This document shows positions 32,858 through 40,372 of a stretch of 64,000 nt of DNA, one piece after another. This DNA comes from Bacteroidales bacterium (GTDB lineage: Bacteria; Bacteroidota; Bacteroidia; Bacteroidales; F082), in NCBI GenBank assembly GCA_017632935.1, contig JAGBQJ010000001.1, forward strand, positions 62,001 through 126,000, given 5' to 3'. The notes below the pieces were generated by a model that saw only the letters and a program-made list of their open reading frames with translations, made no database searches and was not told the origin of the DNA. The first letter of the stretch is position 1. The number at the start of each line of letters is the position of its first letter. The position numbers and the translations under genes were made by a program.

Positions 32858-33868
32858 TCAAATCTCGTATAACTCCAAGTATTCTTCCAAAACCACGACA
32901 AGTAGTTTCTTATCACCATCTGGCAGCCAGCGCCAACGGGTTACTGGGGTATTTATCTTGATTATTTCCACACCTTTGCGGTTAAGCAGTTGAAGACCGT
33001 TCTCATACTCAACGATATTACCTATCTCAACAGGCTCAACTGCAATCAACTTTTTTTTCGTCCCTTCAAATTCCATCAAGGGTTCTTTTCGGATTGAACG
33101 TTGGCTTCTATACAAGGGATAAACCTCAACTCCTTTATTGGTTATTCTAGAAATACTGCTGAAACTTTCCGTCCCTGCGATTGCCTCCCATTTGCTTTGC
33201 ATGATGGATCCAAAATCATAATCCCGAATGTAAGTTCTTATGGCAACACCATTATTTAGTCTTGAAAGGGCAAATTCGTGAAAGTGTTTGTTAAGATTTT
33301 CATCTGTAGAATAAATGCTTCCTTTCTTAACATAACGCGACCGAATGGCCTTTTTTGTGCTTACTGTATATATGTTACCTTTAACCTTTTTTAACCCTCT
33401 TGTCTGTACGTCCTTTGATAAGTTAATTTCATACAAGCCATCTTCACCAGTAGAAATGGCAAGCTGCATTCCATTATAGTTTGCAGTCAACGACAAAGGA
33501 GGGCAATCCCAAACTCGCAGAGGTCGGCTACTCGTAAAATAACGAGATTGTCGGTATGCGTCCATTATGGCACTACCCCTATATAATCCAGTTTCTACTG
33601 CCGTGTATAAATAGCCACCAACAAATGCGGTGTCTGTCGGGAACATTCCGCCTGTCACCTCAACAGGCAGACCTTTCCTAAAACGTTGGAACGCCTTTAT
33701 ACTACCATGCATTGCTGTAGAGTTAGGCACTAATCCCATGGTATGCTTGATGGCATCCCAATCATATACACTGAGAACACCATCCATATCCCAAAGGTAC
33801 AGGTATCCTTTGTATAGCTGACAGTCAAAGAAGTCGCCTTTAATCTTATAAAGTTTATATGGTTTCAT
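32858..33868 (-). CDS. Unrecognised repeat-strand protein of a two-gene unit
   Basis: A 336-aa protein without a recognised family. It is built from recurring short strand-turn-strand blocks with aromatic and GLY motifs (KGYLYLWDMDGVLSVYDWD, GGYLYTAVETGLYRGS, TGEDGLYEINLS, KKGSIYSTDENLN), as in beta-propellers. No signal peptide or membrane segment. Propellers usually act as protein-interaction or sensor platforms. Its ATG overlaps the stop of the 172-aa gene by 4 nt, so the two are co-translated. Sitting between Septu-like and papain-like/DUF3800 pairs suggests a defence or anti-phage role (inference only). Confidence 0.65.
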   Translation of the reverse strand: MKPYKLYKIKGDFFDCQLYKGYLYLWDMDGVLSVYDWDAIKHTMGLVPNSTAMHGSIKAFQRFRKGLPVEVTGGMFPTDTAFVGGYLYTAVETGLYRGSAIMDAYRQSRYFTSSRPLRVWDCPPLSLTANYNGMQLAISTGEDGLYEINLSKDVQTRGLKKVKGNIYTVSTKKAIRSRYVKKGSIYSTDENLNKHFHEFALSRLNNGVAIRTYIRDYDFGSIMQSKWEAIAGTESFSSISRITNKGVEVYPLYRSQRSIRKEPLMEFEGTKKKLIAVEPVEIGNIVEYENGLQLLNRKGVEIIKINTPVTRWRWLPDGDKKLLVVVLEEYLELYEI

Positions 33869-34383
33869 AACGATTTTATCTTTCCTCCTTTAATCTTACT
33901 CATTGTTGCCTTTGTGATAAATTTTGCGTCACGCCACTTTTTCAAAACATGATCAAGCGGTTTATCTTGCGGCTTCTTAAAATCCGCAGGATAACCATGC
34001 CATAGTTTTGCGTTCCCTTCTTCAAATATGCATATCCTAACACTAATCTTCCTATTTTCCAAAACGCCTAACTCTTCCAAACTGTTGTTCACTACATAAA
34101 GTCCCCATCCCCTTCCATTAGGCGACAGCAAACGACTATACTTTTTATTTTTGTATTTAAAGCTTTCCTGTCTTACCCAATCATTCTGCAAAGCATCTTT
34201 AAATAAGAGAAACTCAAGATCTTCTGTTATTATGGCTTTCCATTGACTCTTTGAACCTGTCCCGTCACGATGTTTCTTGTAAGGAGAATAAGTACAATCG
34301 TAAACCTCCGACTGACCAGGGTCAGTTTTTTTAATAATATGATGGTTAAACGTATATTGTTTTTGGGCTACAGGATTTGCCAT
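33865..34383 (-). CDS. Unrecognised 172-aa partner protein
   Basis: A basic protein opening MANPVAQKQYTFNHHIIKKT. Strand-rich middle (KAIITEDLEFLLFKDALQ, GWGLYVVNNSLEELG, KISVRICIFEEG) and a lysine-rich end (KKWRDAKFITKATMSKIKG). No catalytic motif that I recognise. The net positive charge would suit nucleic-acid binding, but there is no direct sign of it. It is first in a two-gene unit with the propeller-like protein, 4-nt overlap. About 310 nt of decayed sequence separate it from the DUF3800 gene. Confidence 0.6.
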   Translation of the reverse strand: MANPVAQKQYTFNHHIIKKTDPGQSEVYDCTYSPYKKHRDGTGSKSQWKAIITEDLEFLLFKDALQNDWVRQESFKYKNKKYSRLLSPNGRGWGLYVVNNSLEELGVLENRKISVRICIFEEGNAKLWHGYPADFKKPQDKPLDHVLKKWRDAKFITKATMSKIKGGKIKSL

Positions 34384-34459
34384 AAATACAATCTTTTTAT
34401 GATTTTGCAGTTTTGCAATAAGTTAATAGTTGAAGTAGCCATCAATATTGATTCTTCCT

Positions 34460-34669
34460 CTAATACTGTTCACTTAAAGCAAGTAATTCCTTAAACATCC
34501 CCAACCTTGGCTACCTCATTTCCCCTGCATTCATTAGTTTTCCTCCTCTCTTGAGGAAATGCACCATCAACTTTTCCTCATCGTAATATTTTAACGGATT
34601 TCAATGATTCGTTTCGATGAACTCTTTCATCTCTTTGAACCTTGTCATCCATCGTTCGTCTTGCGTCAT
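34460..34669 (-). pseudogene. Remnant of a helicase-associated (HA) domain
   Basis: The minus strand from ATG 34669 reads MTQDERWMTRFKEMKEFIET then NH, stop, NPLKYYDEEKLMVHFLKRGG then KLMNAGEMR, stop, PRLGMFKELLALSEQY, stop. The spacing of Trp, Tyr, hydrophobic helices and the LMNAGEM...R...FKELL end resembles helicase-associated domain repeats from Bacteroidota helicases. Two in-frame stops and no upstream helicase show it is decayed. It accounts for most of the 34384-34697 gap. Confidence 0.65.
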
Positions 34670-34697
34670 AAAAAGTTTTTTTCAACCATTCAAGAAT

Positions 34698-35762
34698 TTA
34701 CTCTCCATGCAGTTTCTCCACGATAAAATCCAATGGATCTGAATCATTGCTTGTGTCCACTGCTCTCGAAAGATAATCAGAAGATGATGGCATAAGCGGA
34801 TAGCACGGGAACTGCAACAATTTACTGGCTTTCAATTCTTGCTGAAACAGTTCCAAGCCCTTTGTTCCTGTTAACGAAAAAGCCACAGCACTCGCCACAA
34901 TATCTGCAATTTGAACACCAAAGTTCGTGGCAGAATCAACAAAGGTCATGGAATAAATCTGAGGAGGAAAAGTCGCTTTCCTCGTGTCATAACCTACAGA
35001 TTGATAGCCATCAATTGAAATCAACTTGTTAATTAAATCTCGCTTGGCATACAATTGCTTCGAGTCATCGGTTATGACATCAATCTTCACATTATGTCTT
35101 TTATGCCAATGGTCTGTCAAAACGAGCAGTGATGACAGCGTAATATCCAAACAATATTTTTTGTCGTCTGTCAGAATAATATCCAGCATATCTTGTGACG
35201 GTAGCATCCAACATAAAATATCCTGAAATCCTCCATTTGTCATGGCGCATAGGATATTCACTGTCTCATAGAAGTCATCTATACTCTCTTGCGTCTGAGT
35301 TCGCATCATTTTCTCAAATCCAATTTTCAGATCGCTTACGTATGACGCAATTGTAGAATTTGATTCAGACGCATTCTCTGCAAAAGTATATAAACAATTC
35401 GCCATTATCACATTCGAGCGTCCCTTATACAGGTTTTCGTTCAGGCGGTACTTCATAAATGGCTCAATCAACATATCCACCATAAAAGCATAGGTGGCAA
35501 ATGTTTTATCCACGATTTGGAATGTGACATGATTCTTATCAAGCAACGGATGCCCCAGCAATCGTCTTATTGCATCCCTTCCTTGCCACTGGCTCTTGAT
35601 ATTCATGAAATGCAACTCATTGCCATAAGCCACATCTTTCTGTATTTGTTGCAACTCATCATCAGTATAGCATACCGAGGATAAGACAAAATATGGCTGC
35701 ACCTGATTGGTTATGTTCGAACCAGTGTTACCCGCCTCATCAAAATACACCTTTGGAATCAT
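34698..35762 (-). CDS. DUF3800 (RNase H-like) protein
   Basis: A 354-aa protein with the DUF3800 signature: YFDEAGNTGSN at 7-17 (acidic Asp8-Glu9), ELHFMNIKS, VITDDSKQL and FVDSATNFGVQIADIVASAV near the C-terminus (the GxQxAD element). DUF3800 is predicted to have an RNase H-like fold with conserved acidic residues. It is common in defence islands and often encoded beside another enzyme. Here the upstream neighbour, 4 nt away, is a papain-like protein. The acidic set looks complete, so nuclease activity is plausible (inference). Confidence 0.8.
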   Translation of the reverse strand: MIPKVYFDEAGNTGSNITNQVQPYFVLSSVCYTDDELQQIQKDVAYGNELHFMNIKSQWQGRDAIRRLLGHPLLDKNHVTFQIVDKTFATYAFMVDMLIEPFMKYRLNENLYKGRSNVIMANCLYTFAENASESNSTIASYVSDLKIGFEKMMRTQTQESIDDFYETVNILCAMTNGGFQDILCWMLPSQDMLDIILTDDKKYCLDITLSSLLVLTDHWHKRHNVKIDVITDDSKQLYAKRDLINKLISIDGYQSVGYDTRKATFPPQIYSMTFVDSATNFGVQIADIVASAVAFSLTGTKGLELFQQELKASKLLQFPCYPLMPSSSDYLSRAVDTSNDSDPLDFIVEKLHGE

Positions 35763-35766
35763 GGTC

Positions 35767-36768
35767 TTATTCCTCTTCTTCTGTCAAACCATGGAAGAAA
35801 AAGTCTATCACTCTTTCTGCCACTGCCATTCTTCTCATTGTAAAATCAGTCAAGTTCTCATATAATTCCGTAAACAACCTAACCACCTTCAAATGACCAA
35901 ACATTTTCATGTCCTGCAACAGCTGGAAATGGCAAAACATATATCTCATCAATTCCGGCTGTGATGTTTCCATTATATCTCGTGCTGCTCCTAAAACACT
36001 TTTTCCATAGTACTGCACAAACTTAGCCAAATCATAGTGTTGCGGCATACGGTTTTCTTCCTCTTTCCATAAATCCAAATATCCAGATTCCGTAAGGATT
36101 GTAGCCAAAACCTCATCATATTGCTGGTTCTTGATAACAAAATCCTTCAATTCATTTATCTCCTGAATATCTGCATTCGTTGCTTCCCTTGCTTTTTGTA
36201 AAACGGTCTTTATTATTTCATGCTGTTTTGTCAGAACAGATTCGCTGTTAGCCAATTCCAGATCCTTTTCATTGGCCTCTCTCAAAACATCGTCCACTTT
36301 TACCAGCAAGTCCGACGTCAATAACTCTTCGGGGCTACAGAAATTCGGGTTCTCGACTAAATGAATTCCTGATTTTTCAAACGCCTGGGCCACAAATCTT
36401 GTACAAGTCTGACGACGCAAATTGCCTGGACGATATTTCTCAGAGATAATACCCTTTGCATCATCAATTGAATACAACATGCCCACGTTCATCCTGGCAT
36501 TCAGAATTATATTATCTAATACTTCCGGGGCAACTTCATCTTTTAACCTTAGCACACAAACGTATTCTTTATTCTCAACAAGTCTCCGTTGAAGGTTAAA
36601 TGATATAACAATATCGTCAGCTTCAAGGCAACTGCCACCACCAACATACAAGATGGCATGTGAATAAGTACTGTGAGAAAACTTCCTCACAAGTTCGCTT
36701 GTTTCATTATCTGACTTTTCGAGGATTATATCACCTCTCTTCAGTTTGTTCAGATTGAATACATACAT
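35767..36768 (-). CDS. YiiX/permuted NlpC-P60 papain-like protein
   Basis: A 333-aa protein. The N-terminal about 150 residues form a permuted papain-like (YiiX/NlpC-P60) domain. LKRGDIILEKS opens it, His37 lies in SHAILYVGG, acidic Glu49 follows in CLEADD, and Cys122 is in QTCTRFVAQAFEKSG. The remaining 180 residues are helical with no recognised domain (long acidic helix around 160-215; helical block ending RVIDFFFHGLTEEEE). Such domains include amidases, proteases and acyltransferases. No signal peptide, so it acts in the cytoplasm, unlike cell-wall NlpC/P60 enzymes. It is followed 4 nt later by the DUF3800 gene, forming a two-gene unit. Confidence 0.75.
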   Translation of the reverse strand: MYVFNLNKLKRGDIILEKSDNETSELVRKFSHSTYSHAILYVGGGSCLEADDIVISFNLQRRLVENKEYVCVLRLKDEVAPEVLDNIILNARMNVGMLYSIDDAKGIISEKYRPGNLRRQTCTRFVAQAFEKSGIHLVENPNFCSPEELLTSDLLVKVDDVLREANEKDLELANSESVLTKQHEIIKTVLQKAREATNADIQEINELKDFVIKNQQYDEVLATILTESGYLDLWKEEENRMPQHYDLAKFVQYYGKSVLGAARDIMETSQPELMRYMFCHFQLLQDMKMFGHLKVVRLFTELYENLTDFTMRRMAVAERVIDFFFHGLTEEEE

Positions 36769-36780
36769 ATACTAACCTTT

Positions 36781-37113
36781 CTAAATCATTATCAACAAGC
36801 TCAAAATGTCTTCTTCCCTTAGCGGTTCCCACTTGCCGTTCTTACGTTCCATCAGCACGGTTCCTGATTCTTTGGCATACACTCTGTGCCATCGCCCGGC
36901 TGGCACATCCATTGCTACAACAGAGCCATTGGGCGAAAGTTCAATGCGCTCTGTGCATTTTCGTTCCAACTCATCGAAGAACTCTTCCACCAGATAGCCA
37001 AGCAAGCACACAACCGTTTCCGATGTATACTTGTGCCCATGTATGGGCGTTTCACTCCCTGGCTCAATGGTGTTCAACATGCGTCGAGAGTCATCCTTTT
37101 CGCTATTGCGCAA
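36781..37113 (-). pseudogene. WbuC-like cupin, N-terminally truncated
   Basis: The frame encodes RNSEKDDSRRMLNTIEPGSE then TPIHGHKYTSETVVCLLG and VPAGRWHRV, the WbuC cupin pattern; WbuC genes sit in O-antigen and capsule loci. Upstream in frame, FRQSYDL continues the family pattern, but a TGA ends the frame 12 codons before the TTG at 37113. The first roughly 20-30 residues of the family are missing and no ATG is available. Most likely a 5'-truncated relic; a TTG start at 37113 is the alternative. It lies 12 nt upstream of the papain-like gene, so it could carry that operon's leader. Confidence 0.65.
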
Positions 37114-37173
37114 GTCATAGCTCTGCCGAAAACCACCACATACTTCTCATTTCCCGCCAGCCATATCACCAGC

Positions 37174-37300
37174 CTACTTTATCTCCACCAACCAATCATT
37201 CTTAGCAAACATCCTGCCATATTCAGGCTGCAACATCTTTGGGTTACTTTTTCAATTTTCAACCATTGCAGGAAGGCTTTAGGCAGATTCACATCAGCCT
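37174..37300 (-). pseudogene. Remnant of an unidentified gene
   Basis: The minus strand shows VNLPKAFLQWLKIEK in one frame. It continues after a frameshift as NPKMLQPEYGRMFAKNDWL then VEIK and TAG (37174-37176). It reads like the end of a globular protein. Family unknown. Confidence 0.4.
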
Positions 37301-37310
37301 CATAACCGAA

Positions 37311-37336
37311 TAAAAACTCCGCTTTGGCGGAGTTTC
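37311..37336 (-). terminator. Rho-independent terminator
   Basis: On the minus strand AAACTCCGC, loop CAAA, GCGGAGTTT, then TTATT. It follows the NeuD-like remnant and separates the polysaccharide operon from the island. Confidence 0.8.
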
Positions 37337-37386
37337 AATTGCTGGGATAATAAGTAGAAGCCTATTAGAAGATTGGACAAAGGTGT

Positions 37387-37620
37387 CTATTCTTTAATTT
37401 TCAACACCCGCGCCGGCACCCCCACAATTACCACATTCTCAGGAACGTCTCCCACAACAGCAACTCCTGCTCTTATTGTACACCAATTTCCAATGTTAAT
37501 ACATGGGATAACAGAAGCCCCAACACCTATCAAAGTTCCTTCCCCAACATGAACCTGACCACACAAGGTCGCATGAGAAGCAATATGGCAATAGTCGACG
37601 ATGACACAGATTAATTTGCA
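37387..37620 (-). pseudogene. 3' half of a NeuD/PglD-like acetyltransferase
   Basis: The minus strand reads VDYCHIASHATLCGQVHVGE then GTLIGVGASVIPCINIGNWC and ends VGVPARVLKIKE, TAG (37387-37389). These are left-handed beta-helix hexapeptide repeats like those of the intact NeuD-like gene at 46894. The N-terminal nucleotide-binding half is missing; homology stops near 37620. This is a truncated copy at the tail of the polysaccharide operon. Confidence 0.85.
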
Positions 37621-37695
37621 AAGTTAATTATCACATGTTTTTTAGTTCTCCAACCCTGCAATTATCTTCCTATACCTATCCAACGTGTTGATAAT

Positions 37696-38235
37696 CTATC
37701 CCTCGTCATCCACCACAGAAATACCTCCATTCTTAATGGCAGTATGCCATTGTGTCGCTTTCGGGAACTTGCGTTTCTGGTCCATCAGGTACGGCACAGG
37801 CAGGAAGCCTTCAACGAACACTTTGTAGAAACCTTCGGGGGTGTAGAGATTGGGCACTGCCTTTTCCATCAAAGCGATGGCGTCTTTAGCCTCGTTATAC
37901 AAGGCCTCTTCACGATATTTGACTTCCGTATCATACTTCATGTTCGGAACCTTGCCCAAAGCACGGGCAGTGCGGTATTCATGAAGGGCATTGAGCGTGA
38001 TACGAATGCTGTCCTTAATAATAGGTGGGGTTGCCAATCGGACTGCCTCGCTGTAGTTCACCACATGGATAATCGCTGGGCTGTTGTCGTTTTCTGGTTC
38101 AAGGTCGTCCATCAAGCATGTGACGGCTGCCAACTGCACTTTGGCTTCCTCCAAGTCAGAAGCAAAATAGTCCAAACCGGCACGTGACTGAAGACTGACA
38201 TGGAAGGTGTCGTCCTCAAATTCTCTCCCCTGCAT
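37696..38235 (-). CDS. Unrecognised 179-aa protein overlapping the sugar transferase gene
   Basis: The frame begins inside the last 20 nt of the sugar transferase gene. It reads EDDTFHVSLQSRAGLDYFAS, then helical blocks (IKDSIRITLNALHEYRTARA, KYREEALYNEAKDAIALMEK) and PEGFYKVFVEGFLPVPYLMD near the end. I do not recognise the family. The abrupt N-terminus, with no leader and a start inside another gene, suggests the tail of a larger protein whose 5' part was replaced when the polysaccharide operon was inserted or rearranged. The composition is more GC-rich than the operon itself. It could still be expressed by coupling. Confidence 0.5.
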   Translation of the reverse strand: MQGREFEDDTFHVSLQSRAGLDYFASDLEEAKVQLAAVTCLMDDLEPENDNSPAIIHVVNYSEAVRLATPPIIKDSIRITLNALHEYRTARALGKVPNMKYDTEVKYREEALYNEAKDAIALMEKAVPNLYTPEGFYKVFVEGFLPVPYLMDQKRKFPKATQWHTAIKNGGISVVDDEG

Positions 38236-38884
38236 ACTCCATCTTCCTCCCCAGCACCGTGCAAAAGATCATCTTTATATCCTTGACAAACGAATAATTC
38301 CGATAGTAATAGCAGTTGAGCCGCACCTTATCAGGATAGATGACCGTGTCGTTATACTCCACCGCTATGTCTTGCGCGTTGCGGGTGTCGCCTTCTTTCT
38401 GTTTTTGGGCTACATACTCGGCCATCATCTCATCCTCTAAGCGATATTTCAGTGTTGCTGGTCCCGTTATTCCAGGTCTAAGTTTCAGTACATCCCTGTC
38501 ATCCCCTTCCAGCTTGTCGGCATAGCCGGGAACATCTGGGCGGGGACCGACAAAACTCATATTACCAATGAAAACATCCCACAACCCAGGTAGTTCGTCC
38601 AATTTATAATGCCTCAAAGTGGCTCCAAAAGGTGTAATGCGGTTATCGCCAGCCACACTTACACAGCTGCCACTATGATTCACTGTCATTGTACGAAACT
38701 TATGGCATTTAAACAGTTTGCCACCTTTGCCCACTCTTTTCTGAACAAAAAACGCCGGTCCTCCGGGCATTTTGACCTTCACTAATATTGCCACTATCAG
38801 TAAGATAGGCCACAATAAAAGTAGGGCTACGAAAGATACAATCCGGTCAAAAAGGAACTTTAAAATCATAATATTCAAAATCAA
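38216..38884 (-). CDS. Initiating sugar transferase (bacterial sugar transferase family)
   Basis: A 222-aa membrane-associated phosphoglycosyl transferase that loads the first sugar phosphate onto undecaprenyl phosphate. An N-terminal reentrant hydrophobic helix (IVSFVALLLLWPILLIVAIL) leads into the catalytic core: FVQKRVGKGGKLFKCHKFRT, then LRHYKLDELPGLWDVFIGNM and SFVGPRPDVPGYADKL, the PF02397 motifs with the catalytic DE pair (Asp-Glu in KLDELP). C-terminal VEYNDTVIYPDKVRLNCYYY is the segment duplicated as a relic at 21.1 kb. It is last but one in the operon. The small monotopic form (no WcaJ multi-TM domain) is typical of PglC-type enzymes. Confidence 0.93.
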   Translation of the reverse strand: MILNIMILKFLFDRIVSFVALLLLWPILLIVAILVKVKMPGGPAFFVQKRVGKGGKLFKCHKFRTMTVNHSGSCVSVAGDNRITPFGATLRHYKLDELPGLWDVFIGNMSFVGPRPDVPGYADKLEGDDRDVLKLRPGITGPATLKYRLEDEMMAEYVAQKQKEGDTRNAQDIAVEYNDTVIYPDKVRLNCYYYRNYSFVKDIKMIFCTVLGRKMEYAGERI

Positions 38885-38888
38885 ATAT

Positions 38889-39473
38889 TCACGGAAGAAT
38901 TTCTAAAAGGATCTCGTTGTTTGGCATTTCCTTCAAAATCTTAATCTGGCTGGCTGAAATAGCAGATTTATAGGAGGCTACATTATCCTTTGACACCGAC
39001 TCATATAAACGCAAGCCAATACCAAAACCAAGGTCATTAAGTATCTTGTTCATGGCCGTACCAAGCCCTTTGTTTCTATAGCTTACATCCACCATTCTTC
39101 CACGGAATCCCGTCCCATGGAAGAAACTTCGGTTAAAACAATAACCAGTAATTTGCTCATTGCTCTTATCCATCAGCACGTATGCAAGAAAAGCCTTATT
39201 CCGTTGCAGACGTTTGATCGACTTGTCATCAAACCCGTGTGGTTTGAAATAAGTAAAGGCATCTTCTGGCTGACGGTCGAAAAACTCCACCAGCTTCTCC
39301 GTAGAAATATCCTTTATTGGCAATAATTTATACCCCTCTGGAATATAAGAAAAAACGAAATCCTTTACTTTCTTCCCATATTTCCATGAAAAAAGCACAG
39401 AATTCATCATTTCTATAAAATCCCACAGCCATCTCATTTTATCTCTTAATATATGTGCTAGTTTGTATAACAT
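38889..39473 (-). CDS. GNAT-family acetyltransferase
   Basis: A 194-aa protein. After an N-terminal helix (LRDKMRWLWDFIEMMNS), the GNAT core shows LAYVLMDKSNEQITGYCFN then GFRGRMVDVSYRNKGLGTAM, the acetyl-CoA loop (RNKGLGTA), and a C-terminal VASYKSAISASQIKILKEM helix. It probably acylates an amino sugar or a glycan in this pathway; the acceptor is not readable. It lies 4 nt upstream of the sugar transferase gene in the same operon. Confidence 0.8.
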   Translation of the reverse strand: MLYKLAHILRDKMRWLWDFIEMMNSVLFSWKYGKKVKDFVFSYIPEGYKLLPIKDISTEKLVEFFDRQPEDAFTYFKPHGFDDKSIKRLQRNKAFLAYVLMDKSNEQITGYCFNRSFFHGTGFRGRMVDVSYRNKGLGTAMNKILNDLGFGIGLRLYESVSKDNVASYKSAISASQIKILKEMPNNEILLEILP

Positions 39474-39476
39474 AAA

Positions 39477-40361
39477 TTATATGTTTTTTGCTGGGGCAAC
39501 AGCCCAGTCTATCTTCTTTTCTACCTCGGATATATTACAAAATGTCATCTCGTCAAGCAGTCGGAATAGCTTTTTCCTGTTCCCTTTCACGCCAACATTA
39601 AACTTCAGATAGCGTAAATAACGAGCCTTCTTTGTTCCCGGTTCTTCAAAGTATCTTTCATAGTCCTCTTTTGACATAACACCAGAAACAACAGGCAATA
39701 AATCACCCAAATGGAAATATGTCATTGAGTATGGTGCTCTTTTCATTTCCTTTTTAATGAAAGAATACGGAAAGAATCGGAAATACCCTCCACCAGAGTA
39801 AGCCATATCTTTACCTAAAACCTTAGTCGTTGCTATCGGATACTCATGAATCTCTATGCCATTGTATCTTACAACTGTTGGTTCCATTTTTGAGAACTCT
39901 GGAAAACCACCAAAATCGCGCGATGCAGGGAAAACAGAGGCGTCACGAGTGATGCCATTAGCGGCCAACACCTCAAAAGCCCATTTATTGGAACTACCTA
40001 TCGAGAATGCAGGTGCCCGATAGCTTAACACTTTCTTGCTAATACACTGCTCCAAAGCATCCACGGCCGCATGAGTATCCTCCATGGCCTCTTTGTATGT
40101 CATTTTATTCAACCATTTATGGATATTGGAATGGCAGCCAATCTCGTGTCCTGCTGCATCTATCTTCCGAACTACCTGTGGGAAATAAGTAGCCATTTTT
40201 CCAACACAGAAAAAAGTACCTTTTAATCCAGCAGATGAAAGTTTTTCCAATAGCTCTTCAAGTAAGCGATCATATTCAGCATACTTTGTTTCTTTCGCTC
40301 CAAAATACGCTTTCTCTATATACCATTCTTCTATATCAAACGATAAAACCGATGTATTCAT
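39477..40361 (-). CDS. Polysaccharide deacetylase (NodB/DUF3473-type)
   Basis: A 294-aa NodB-homology protein: SFDIEEWYIE near the N-terminus (metal Asp), GTFFCVGKMA, AAGHEIGCHSNIHKWLNKMT (metal His pair HSNIH), SYRAPAFSIG (catalytic Arg) and a C-terminal NYHLGD-like end (TYFHLGDLLPV). It matches the group often found in exopolysaccharide loci with PEP-CTERM or XrtA-type deacetylases. It would remove N-acetyl groups from a sugar or lipid-linked intermediate. No signal peptide is seen, so cytoplasmic action on lipid-linked or nucleotide-linked sugar is plausible. It sits between two GNAT genes. Confidence 0.88.
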   Translation of the reverse strand: MNTSVLSFDIEEWYIEKAYFGAKETKYAEYDRLLEELLEKLSSAGLKGTFFCVGKMATYFPQVVRKIDAAGHEIGCHSNIHKWLNKMTYKEAMEDTHAAVDALEQCISKKVLSYRAPAFSIGSSNKWAFEVLAANGITRDASVFPASRDFGGFPEFSKMEPTVVRYNGIEIHEYPIATTKVLGKDMAYSGGGYFRFFPYSFIKKEMKRAPYSMTYFHLGDLLPVVSGVMSKEDYERYFEEPGTKKARYLRYLKFNVGVKGNRKKLFRLLDEMTFCNISEVEKKIDWAVAPAKNI

Positions 40362-40372
40362 ACTATTATCAT

